This document shows, piece by piece, positions 10,756-22,700 of a stretch of 23,977 nucleotides of DNA; position 1 is the stretch's first letter; every line of letters begins with the position of its first letter. The position numbers and the translations under genes are program-made. The stretch spans positions 9,674 through 33,650 of the forward strand of contig SSNU01000277.1 of NCBI GenBank assembly GCA_012064415.1. The letters run 5' to 3'. This DNA comes from Gyrodactylus bullatarudis. Its lineage: Eukaryota; Platyhelminthes; Monogenea; Gyrodactylidea; Gyrodactylidae. A model generated the notes under the pieces. It saw only the letters and a program-made list of their open reading frames with translations, was not told the origin of the DNA and did not search any database.

Positions 10756-13700
10756 GTAAGCAATTCTAGCTAAAATATATCAACTTTATTATTATTACAA
10801 TTGTGAACAAATAACATTAGTATTATTAGATTTATATATTCCTATGCAATAATTTCTATGTCTGAGTGAGATAACTTGAAACATGGAAGGATGCATTCAT
10901 GGGGTTTCTTTTTCATATACCATACAAATGATTCATATGCTACCTCATGCTGTTGAAAATAGTTTTGAAACTGAATTCTATTTTATTTAGTAGGTATTAT
11001 TTCATATAGAATTCATATTTTTCTTGTTGTTTCATATTTAAATTCTCAATAGTGAATTAATGTAGCATCACAAAGAGATTAGAAAAAAACAAGATTAGGA
11101 TAGCCAGAATGAAAGATGCTTTGGAGCTAGGAAAATAGTGAATGGAAATACTCTTTTAGTCTATCTCTCTTTTCTCGTTGGATGCATACAAAATTTGTTG
11201 TAGCAGGAAAGAGATAGGAAAGAAAGAAGTTTTTTTCTAACTTGATATGAATCACCAAATTGAGTCATTTGTAAAAAAAACTTGAGAGAGAAAACTGCGC
11301 TTTTAGAAACTTTTATTATGAAAATACAAAAAATAGACTTAAGCATGGGCTAGGCTTTGGCACACCCAAACAAGACACATCACTTGCGCATATGAATAAA
11401 TTAATTAGAAAAATGTTATTTTCCATTATTTTAACATCGCTTTTTTATATTTAAGAGAGGTCTTTTAAAAGTTATTGCCCATTTTCATTATCAGAAGTTG
11501 TTATAGAGATTTTTCTCATAAAACCCAGGGCAATAACATCCATTAGACTAAAAATAGTTTACTTATATTTCTCATCAATTTAGTAAATATCAAATTTTCC
11601 TGATAAATATTTTACGTTAACATAATCAACATAATTCAAGAAAAACCTTTTTCATTTCTGTAGCTGTCATTTCTTTTATGATGTAAATGTATCTAGGGTT
11701 TAACTGAAAGGAAGAAAGAGAATTGATGAACTACAACATGATATGTATTGTGTTGTTATCTCTTTATTATCAAAAAATAATAAATTTGACGTTGCCAGTA
11801 TTGTTTAACAGTTTATGAGAGTTTTATTTATCTTAGGATAAGGACAATGTGAATAAGAAAAATCTCATCTGAGAGGATATGATTAGCTCATGGCTTTGAA
11901 TCAGATCCCAACTCTCTTCATGATCATAAACTGGAATCAGAGTTGCTAAAATATATCTATTCCGATTATTTTAGGTAGCCGATTAAAAAGGCAAACTTTG
12001 AATTGAAAATTTTGTTTATTTCATGGTATGAGAGGTCAACTTGATCTAATCGCGGATCCTTCTTATTTATTAATTTTCAAGCATTAAAAATGGTCGAAAT
12101 AGAAAAAGACTTTTGTACGATAACGGAGTGTTTTCTAAAATCTAAACAATCAATTTTATTTTTCCTTTTCTAATGTTGATTCTGAATAAAAAACGTTTGA
12201 TATCTCTCATATCTTGAAATCAACAAAAAAATTTTAATTCTAACATTATAAGAAATTTTTCTTGATTTTTTTTCATAAATCGGTAGAAGTGTGACTTTTG
12301 AAACTGTTTCCAAAAATTCTTCAGAAAAAAATTCAGATACTTTGAAGAATAAATGAGGATAATTATAAATTCCCAAATTCATCGGAATTAGCTTGAAATC
12401 TCGGAGTTGAAGAAAGATGAAAATACTTTTATTCGTAGGATGTTAAACACATGTCTCCCTTTTCTGAAAAAATACAACTAATAAGAACACGAAGGAGCAT
12501 TTGGTCATTGTACACTGTACAATATCTCTCCATTGATTTATTCGCTTATTACTATTAAAAATCATCAGACTCTTAATTATTTGATCGATACAACAGTTTG
12601 ATTTACAACTAGAGGACAGTTAAACTACAAGATAACCCTAGGGGGTAGATTTTTCTCTCTCTAAAAGGTTATAATTTAAATGTACTGCACACAGTAAATG
12701 CATAATAATAATTCATTTAATAATAAAATCTAAGGCATTCTCCTCTTCGTACAGTTTTATTATCTCTCTTTGTAATATTTATCTTTGGAGATAGCCTAGA
12801 AACATTTCTGGTTGTGGTTAAATCCATTTGAAATAATAATAGTAGAATTTCTTTTAAGAAGAATTAATAACCAAAATCAAAAGAAAAAGCAAAAAAGTTT
12901 TTTTTGTTGGAGATCTTGAAAAATTCAAGCAAATTTATTCTTACTTTCAATAAGGGTAATGTGCAAGGTATGTGAATTTCATATTTAATGGAACTCAGAA
13001 GCTAATCAGCTGAATTATTTCTTCTCCCCAGAAAATAATAAGGTGGTAATTTCTCTTCTTCTACTCCACGTATTCCAGGCTATTCTAAAGTGGTAGCATA
13101 AATATTGCTACATGGAGAGATTAAGCTTTTCTGTAGGTATGATAATCTGGCTATTTTCTACCTGGGTTAAAATGGAAAAAATATTCTTATACTAGGATGC
13201 TATAATCGAGTTGATCTAGAAAACAGTAAAATATGGAAAGAGATTTAATTTTTTCCTCCTAGAGAATATAAAAAAGTGTAGATGTTTAAATTTTTATTTG
13301 AACCTGTAAAAGATAGTAACAATATATAAATTCTATATCTTTGTACTTTAAAGTTTATTCTTGCATTTATTCCAAAATAAATTCAACAGTCATTACCATC
13401 ATCAAAGAGGAGAGAAGAGACTTTTTATGACCCTTGGATTGGGAAAATAAATATTTTTAAATTTGTTTCTATTGATCATTGTGTAATACTCTCAATTAAA
13501 ATCAAAACTAGTCAGTAAATGTTTCAATACAGAAAATGCCCATTTTTATTAAATTTAATAAATTCTATTTCTGAAGCATTTTTTCAACATTTACATTTCA
13601 TCAGTGATAACTAGGGCCTCAAAATTAAGCAATATTTTTTTAGAGCGCTTAAAACTTTGAATGTATTATTTTAAGGAATTTCTGTGCATTTTAGAATCTT

Positions 13701-16700
13701 GGTTTTTACCAGCTAAACCTTACTCTATAAGACCTTCTGAGGCTCTAGTAATAACCCTCTAGTACTATTACTTTGAATGTTAATATTCATGAGAATTTCA
13801 CCCTTCAGATAAGTTAATTTTATTGCATCAATTTTTATACCTGAAGTTTGTTCAAAAAATGATTTTGATTTGATTTCTACAGAACTGTATCATGAGCTCG
13901 TGATGAGCAAAATTTCCCTGTTTGGCTGGTTTTCAAGGGGTTTAAAAACTAGCAAAAATGAATAATTAACTCAACATTTGGTACATGACAAAATCCGATC
14001 AATAAATGCTGAAGGCTAATTTAAAAATTTGAGCTCTGTATGTAATCTTCCAGTACAGTCAATCCCCAAACGGTCTTCACCTATGGTGAAATGAGAAATT
14101 GCGAAGAAAGTTTCGTATGAAATGATTTATGCTTCAGTCTATAACCTAAATTTAAGTCTCTACAAAAACCCATATAAAAAAATATGAAAATCCGATCAAT
14201 GGTGAGACTAGAATAAGCCAAAGCTAATTTCAAAATTATTACCTGAGCTTAGAATATTAAAAATTATCTAAATAATAAGTCATCTACTTCAAAAAAGGTG
14301 GATCGAGTTTGAATAGTTTTCAAAACAGAGAGGATAGCAGATTAGAATAAGAATTTTAATACTAATGAAATTAATTTGGTGCGGGCACGATATCAAAATT
14401 AAGGAAGATAAGGAAGAGAACAAATAAGTAATAAATGCTTTATTCCACCGGGTCTCTTCAGACTTAATTTCGGGATTCGGTTATACAGTATACAATACAT
14501 TGCAAATTATTCTGTTCTTCCATTCGATAAAAGAATGTCAGTCGGGGAGTGAGGAAGATGTGTTTTCTGACGATCCTGTTTTCACTTTTGTCTCTTGAAT
14601 TCATTCATAAGTAACTGATCACTATGCCCCTGAGACTGAAGGTGGGAGACTTACTGAGGATCTCTAATCACTAGTCTAATTAGAGTGAACGAATTTCTTT
14701 AATTTTTTTTCTACGCAATTTTTCGATGAATTAAATCTTTCGACAAATATTTTTAAATTGCCACTTAATAAATTTTTTCTATGTCAATTTTAATCACTAA
14801 TATTTGGTTCACTAAATGAGTTTGGAACATCTAAAATAGGGGCATTATCACACGGAGGAGCATCATGGTTGTTCAATGATGAGCATGTGATAACCTGTAA
14901 AAATATATTTAAAACACTACATTTTACAAGAATAGTTTTCGGTTACCCTAATACTCACCAGTGATATATATCACATCATTAATGTAATTTAAAATATTTA
15001 TAAGAACTCACCAAAAATTTGAATTATCAGAAAATACACAGAAAAATTGTTTCTAAATGAGGTGGGTCTGATATAAAAGTATAGTCTGACCGAAAATATT
15101 TTATGAATACAGATCTATTCACTATTTAGTATGTTGCTGTATAACACTAGATAAAAATTGTAATTGAAGAGATGTTGATAAAATAATGTATTTAAATTTG
15201 GGGTTTGTATAAGCAACAGCACAATACATCTCTGTAATAAGCCAGAGAATCGAATAGTAATAATAATAGAGTTAATACTGTAATAAGAAGTAAAATACAT
15301 AAAGCTTTAGCATGATATTTATTTAAAATGCAATATTTCACAGAATCTTCATCTACATAGTTGATATAGATCCAAATAATAGAGTTGTATCATATCAAGT
15401 GTATGGTAATCTAACGGTTATCATAATCGAGTTTAGATTTCCTTTATTGAATCCTTGATATAGATTATTCTTATGCGCTGTTTTCACACATCCCATTGAT
15501 GATATCCTACAATAAATTGCTAATCATGAGGATATTTTTCAATTGCATACATAACCAGTGTATATTAGAGAAGATTTATATTATTCCTTGGAAACTGCTA
15601 TTAGTATATTGAGGTATTTGATAATACAATCGGTCTACTAGACAATTTTATAAAGTCATTAAATTGAAAAATGGGAATGTTAAATTCTACCTTGAAACTT
15701 TTCTACCACCTTAAATCGTAATTCTTTAGAATAATCTCTTTTATGTAAATATTTTTACCATGTTACAGTAAAATTGATAATATAATAATCTAGCAAAATT
15801 GAGATTATGAAAGTATTTTCTAAGAACCAAAATGAAAAATCGAAAAATTTTTAGCATGTAGATTTGGAGAAGTATTCGAATTTTATCGAATTTCAGATCT
15901 TTTTCTGCTCTTCCTATATTACAGCTCGCATTAAAACTCTAAAAAGATGGAAATAATCTGAGAAAAATTCTCTGCAACTCGTCGCATCTGGTTTACAAGC
16001 TACTCTCGATGGTATCGCTCAAAATTAGATTTTTATAGCAAAAATGGTTGAAATTTATAATCTACTTAGAAAATTTGGGAAAACTTCTTCATACGTCAGA
16101 AACGGTGAAAACTGAAAATCCAAGTATTTTTATTGAAAGATAAGTTTAAAAATGTATTTTAAAATTCTGGAAAAGAAGTTAGATTGGACTCGTAAAATAT
16201 ATTGTAAGAATTTATGTACAGTACATACCTCTAAAGATTAATTATCTATAGCTTATGGGTTCAAATCTGCCACATTCGGCTTATTTGAGTTAAAATTCTC
16301 ATTTTTATGAAGAAGAATCATCCAGTCAAAATTAGCCTGTGGAAAATAGCATTGTTGGAGCAAACTCGTGAAAAAGAACATTGATTTTAATAATTTCATC
16401 CATTCTATTCTAATTTTGCGTAGGTCTTTGATAGTATTGTACCAATTAAAGTAATTTAGTAAAATGAGAATAAAGTTTATATTAATAGGTTTATTATAAT
16501 ATTTTTAAGAAATAGTTTATTTATCAATAAAACCTAGTATTTATGCCTTAGCAAGAAAACGTTTGTAATCGCTAACTTCTTATCGTACATGGATCATATA
16601 AAAATATTTTTCTCTTAAATGATTCATTAGTCTTGGTTCTATGATTATTCCTTACACTCTGCCCAGTTCCTTATCTTTCAGATTTACTTCCTTATGAATA

Positions 16701-19700
16701 ACTTGAATACCTGTCAAGGGTTTTTCTATTCGAATATACTACATCTATGTAACGCTGATATTTTTCAATTGAATATTTATTAACTCCTATGAGATTAATA
16801 TTTTCATTAGAATATACATATGCGTTAAAAATTGTACAGGATAAATACGTAGGCGAGATCTATCTTTAAATAAAAGGAAACATTCCATAGATTTAGGGTT
16901 GAAGAAATTTGCCAGAGATATTCTTGTGCGCATATGTTTAGCGTAATCATTTCTAAGAAAGTATTAATTATACCTAACCCTAACAAGTAAAAGAATAGTG
17001 ATTCTTTAATTTGCACAAATTGCATGTGCATAGCTTCTTCTAACATCTCTTATCCTTCCATCATTAAGTGATAACAAGTACAATGCATCATTAGCCAAAA
17101 GAATTTTTCCTTTAACTCATAAAGGGCATTTATGAAACAATTTTGCATTGTACATAAAGATCTGAGATGTGGTTTATTGAAAAGATGGGATGGAGAAGTA
17201 TTTTCCTTTTTTATTTTTAAACTACCTCTTACTAATGAGAAATTTTCTTCATTTCCACCAAAAAAGTACATTTAAGCACATTCAATACAGTTTTTCGATA
17301 GTATCTCAGAATAGTCTAGCTTATAATTGGATTTAAGTTAAAGTTCAATAGGTTTTTTACAGTAAAAAAACTTTAGGTTATGTATGCATACAGATTTTTC
17401 TAACACATGGTCAAATATTCTTATTTGTATGAAAGATAATTTTGTGAGAATTTTCTTCAAAACCTCTGGCACATGGTGATGAGCGTGTGAATTTATCACC
17501 AAGGAGAAACATTGGTAACAATTTCAGAGTTTGCACTAAAAAGGCAAGATTTTTTATACTGTCTTCTTATGTAAACAAATACGATATTCTTCTTATCGGA
17601 ATCATGAACTATAGAAATGACACAAATTTATGATAATTTCCAGTGTTTTTGGAGAGAATTGAAAGATTACATAGTATTTTCTCAAAAACTTGAAGCAATC
17701 TTTTCCTGATAAAATAATTACGAAAATAGAGTGCAAATTAGATTTCAATTACAATAGAGGATTATCTTCCCTGAAAAAAATCATTCTTAGTGCTTTAACA
17801 GTTGAATCTTGAAAATACTAAGGATGGCCTATGTGAACTTATTATCTTATTTCTCTCTTTCTTAAAGTATGGAGAGTCATTTTGAATTTTATAAATGAAA
17901 AAGATATTTCATCAATCTCATGAGTAACGATTTTATCGAAGGTGTGTGGAAACATAGAAAATGAAATCACCGTCTAAGAATGTAAGAGAAAAATATAGTC
18001 AACAAGTTTCTCAATACATATTTACATTATTCATGTGAAGGAATGAATTAGTTTATTTCATGAGTCAATTTTTTCATTCCATTTATACGCATAAGCTCAT
18101 TGAAGAAAAAGCTAAACAGCCGGTTTATAGCTGCTTTGTATTTAATCGAGAAAAATGTATTGATTATCGATGTATCGATCAAGATATAATTTAGAGCTAT
18201 AACAAAATAAACTCGATTAAAAAACTTCTGAAAATGAAAGTCTCGTATAAAGCTAACTGAAATGAAGATAAGAATTTAGTATTTAAAAAAAACTCTTGAA
18301 AATAAAGAAATAATTCAATATTACTTTCAAAATGCGTTCTTTTTCCAATTTTTATCCCAAAATCAGCATTTAATTGTTCTAATTTTTCGAAAACAACGCA
18401 TTTTTGAAAGTCGGTCTAATTTTGGCGAGATTGAGTTATTTTTATTTCAACAACTCATGGATTCATTTCATCATGGAATTCAAAAATAAATTTCCCCTGC
18501 CTTTCCAGACAAAATTTTTATTTTTTAGTAAAATAGTAAATTCTCATCTTCATGTCAGTTAGCTTTAATAATGTGTAAAATTCTAGAGTTATCAATTGAG
18601 TTATTTGTAGATTCAAACATACAAGAATATGTATTCAAAATGTATTTATAAAATAAAGTGGATAAAAATACTTTAATTTCAAAATGATAATTCTAAAGAT
18701 TCTGAAGAAAAAAAATTTGAAAAAAATCAAATTTTAAGAAAGTTATGGCATATTTCAAATCTAGCGATGGCGCCGGATTCCCATTTTTTTGAACTTTGAG
18801 TTAATAATTTTTGTTGATTTAAAAGTGAGAGAGTGATCAAAAGTTGATTTTTAGGATCACGATTAGTCAAAGAAATCAAATATACTGATTCAGATTTTGA
18901 GAATCCGCCCCTCTTCTTGTGAAAATCGAATTTTGATTTTTTGAACATTTTCACTACTTGAAAATCGATGAAATTTTGATGATTCAAGATCCCTGGAAAT
19001 TGGCGAGTCCATTGAAATTTTCATAGTCATAATCGGTTTCTTTGACTAATCGTGATCCTAAAAATCAACTTTTGATCACTCTCTCACTTTTAAATCAACA
19101 AAAATTATTAACTCAAAGTTCAAAAAAATGGGAATCCGGCGCCATCGCTAGATTTGAAATATGCCATAACTTTCTTAAAATTTGATTTTTTTCAAATTTT
19201 TTTTCTTCAGATCCTGAAAGTGGAACCTACGATCTAGATTCCAAAAAATCTTGATCAAATTCGATTTCTTGGTGAAAAAAATTATAATTTTGTAAAAAGC
19301 ATAAATTCCCATCTTCATATTAACTAGCTTTATATTTACTGGATTTTATAAAGTGGATAAGTCTAAGAAAATTATCATGAAAGAGATTATTGTAAAAACA
19401 TATATATTATACTTGAACTTAAGAATAAAAATGTCAGATGAATCATTAGATAAAAAGATCAGAAGCTGGTGATTCGCTGTAACTCTAAGGTCAAAAATAT
19501 ATCGTAGATCTCGTATTACTTAATAACAATTCAAATCTCTCATAGAAAGAAACATTTGACTCACATACTATTCCTACAAATGCCAAAAATTTTATATTAT
19601 ATGGAACAAATATCTATTCACAACGCCTAGGAAAAAAACTCATCAAATAATACAAGAATTACACAGAAATTAATCATGTGAAATTTCGTTGCATAATTTT

Positions 19701-22700
19701 GAAAAATTTTCTACTTTTTATATTTAAATCTTAAGAGCTTTTTAGGTAGTTGAAAATTTTTATCAAAGGACCTTGAGTAATTTTTTATCCATGCTGAAAA
19801 ATATGAAATTCCAAAAATTAAAAACATGTTCTCTCAATGAAAACATGGGTTAATTCCAAAAATGACCCCAATAAAAATATATTTCTAAAAATAACCCCTA
19901 AGTAAGGCCTGAAGAGAGCCGACGAAAATAAAAGCTTTTATTCACCTCGTATTTTAAACCTCTCGTCTTTCTATCCAGCATAAATGATGGTCAGCAACAT
20001 AAGAATATAACAAGGCAGCTAATGCCCCGCAAAATTAATTCTTCTTAGTTTATAAAATTATTTTCTTGAAATTTTTGGGTCATTTTTGGGATTAGCCCTA
20101 AAAACATTCAATAAACTCCCTAAAATAAGAAGTAGGAACATCACGAAAATAAAAACAATTTCAATCAGTCTCAAAAATCCTAAAATATAAAGCTTGAGAT
20201 TATGCAAGAATTTTAGGCATCTCAATGTTAAAAAATTATGAATATCAAAATATAACTACCTCGCCAAGGATTTATTTTAGTTTTTTTCGATTTGAGTACA
20301 TTCTAGTATTCATTGATATTTTTTCCAAAAAGGTTTTTTCTAATGTTTAGAACAGCTCATCTTCAAAAACTAACAATGATGATTATATGATGACTATAAA
20401 TGATTAAAATATAGTTTCATGTATGATTCTTGAACACAGTTCTGTTAAAAACAGTCCTGCTTATAATAATGATTATTGCTTGTAATGAAAATTAATTCAT
20501 TTCTAAATGCATATCAATTTATTCTCAATTAAAATATCTAAAAAAATATATTTACCAGTTAAAGATTGCCAGGTTTCGAACTGGGGTGAATGGAGTCCAT
20601 GTTCAAAGAACTGTGTCAAAGGGATTCAAATAAGACGTCGCGATATTGTAACATCTCCACAAAATGGGGGAAAGGATTGTCCAGTTCTATCCGAAACAAA
20701 AGAATGCCAACTATGGAATTGTAAGCATAGAAGATTTGGAAGATCTCACACAAATCAGCTCATGCGTCTAGCCCCGAAGAATGGTAAGAATTATTTACCA
20801 ATTGTCAGATCTGAATTTTTGAACAGTTTTAGCGCAGTTTTAAACTTTTTTTATTTTCTATTCACCAAAATTCATCCAAATTTTGTAGGAAACTTTTATC
20901 AGAATCGTAATATAGACTGTCATTTTATTGAAACTGATAAAAAACCAACCCTCAGACAGGCAATAATTGAGAAAAAAATTTCAGTAAAAAATAAGTAATT
21001 TGAACGACACCTTTATTCATTTGTGCATATTCACATTTTTTCAATAACTTGTCATTGTACTTTGAAGTAGGTCCTAGTAAAATATTTGAAGTTTTTAGAT
21101 CAATCGATAGAGAATCGAATTCTGATCAGAATGGTATCGTATTGGGGATGGGAGTTGTTTTTTTATAAGCTTAAAATCAGATTAAACTTGGCCCAAATAG
21201 TTTTTCTACATTTTCCATGAATGGTGACTAATACATTTTTAAAAATTTGATTACATCTTTTCTTAACTTTTAACAGTTTCCAAAATACAAAAAATCGATA
21301 TGTGATTTTTCTTGATTTGTCTTCACTAGTTTTCATCTATGAATGATGAAATTAGCACCAATTCAAGTAAAATTTTGCTTCTGATAAAGGTCTTACATTT
21401 TATGATTCATTTTTGGTTTACTATCTAGAGAACCAGGAAGACGAAAAAATATTATCTATTTTTTAGTTGAAAATGACTTAGAGCTGCTAAACAAAAACAT
21501 CTGCGGGCGCTAGAGGTACCATTCGACGCAGAATGTTTAGCTCTTTCTAATGATATTATTACATGAATGCTAATTGAGTTAATTAAGGATAATTTTCCCA
21601 TAGAATATGTCAATTTTGTAAATTTATGCTATAACCTTTTTATTTCTGGATAGAATTTCTAATTTCAAGCACATTTGAGATCAGGATTTTATTTTTTACA
21701 AACCCTGAAAAAATCACAAGTGTACCTGAAAAATAATTCTTCAATTAATTCTGGAATAGCAATGTTCATGAATTTCTTACAAAAGGATATGTAAATTTTC
21801 AAACTAACTTGAGTCGATGGCCTTCTATTTGCGTAAATTCGCGTCAAACAAAAGTAGCAATCGTGATTAAAGGGTTCAGACCAAACTTTAATCTTATTTC
21901 TGTAGGAGCTCCAATTTTTGAGTAGCATGAAAGGCACAATTTGAAAGGTTAACCGGTCGGTAATCCATAATTTTTCTTGATATTTCATCAGTGATTATGT
22001 ATTATAATATAGTACATCCTTCGATTAGGGAAATAAAATCCACAAACATAGCAAAATATTTCTTTATCATTACGGCATTGAAAGAAACGAAGATCCATTT
22101 TTGTTAAATGAATTCAATTACAAAATGGATAATCTATTTTATTGGAAGAAGTTTAAATATTCATGAAAAGCACTTCAATAACTAATTTGAATTATCATGC
22201 AAAAATTTTTAAATCATATGAATTATATATTTTCAGAAGTTGCTTATCTGATGCCCGCTCGTAGAGATGTTATTGAAATTCTCAGACGCCATGACATTCG
22301 CTGGGATGTCAGAAGAAAACTGTATTATGGAAGGCTTATAAAGTTGAATAAAACTGAGCAGCCAGAACCAGACCCGTAAGCTTGATTTATTATTAATGGT
22401 ATGATGGAAAATGCTCCGTACTCAAAATATTTTCTTGGATCGTTAGACCTCTTCTCACTGTTTACATTTTAATCTTATTTAATTTCATAATAGAAAGAAT
22501 TGTCCAACTTTTTAAAATAAAATTGAAAGAGTTTCGGGTTTTCTTAACAACAATCATAACGAGAGAGGATTGAGATTAAAATGTGTGAGCCGACAAAAAA
22601 TCAAAAATTTAAACTGCACCAAGATTTGCGAGTGCTGTATGGGACAAGGAATGAAAGGATAATATTTTAAATTAGAGTGAAATTATATATTTTGGAAAAA

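Larger units (their letters stand above)
10756..20558 (+). other. Intron 1 of the SBSPON-like gene (9.8 kb)
   Basis: A GT-AG intron in phase 1 between the somatomedin-B and TSP1 exons. It contains no convincing gene. Repeat-derived pieces inside it are listed separately: a possible LTR remnant, a decayed foldback arm, the perfect 175-bp inverted repeat and a MITE-like insertion. The stretches 10780-14380 and 14700-18400 are AT-rich and otherwise featureless apart from short palindromes. GC-richer patches at about 11344-11392 and 15960-16020 give no open frame of note. Confidence 0.85.

Noticed and set aside
14846..14892. Stem-loop considered as a microRNA precursor
   Set aside because: The stem is short and interrupted by unequal loops, unlike the long near-continuous duplex of a microRNA hairpin.
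16258..16268. GGTTCAAATCT resembling a tRNA B box
   Set aside because: Flanking bases do not form a T stem, and no A box, acceptor stem or anticodon arm can be built around it.
16825..17271. Two adjacent minus-strand open runs of 73 codons in the same frame, split by one stop
   Set aside because: Neither has recognisable motifs, and two such runs in AT-rich intronic DNA can arise by chance.
18727..18987. An 86-codon minus-strand open run
   Set aside because: It lies across one arm and the spacer of the perfect inverted repeat and shows no protein motif.
20507..20998. A 163-codon open run covering the TSP1 region as a single-exon gene
   Set aside because: Only 20559-20783 is coding. The ends are intronic read-through past a good acceptor and a GGTAAGA donor, and phases fit the four-exon model.
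22197..22379. Separate small gene starting at an ATG at 22197
   Set aside because: The first 40 bases are intron ending in TTTTCAG; the rest is exon 3 and continues in phase into exon 4.
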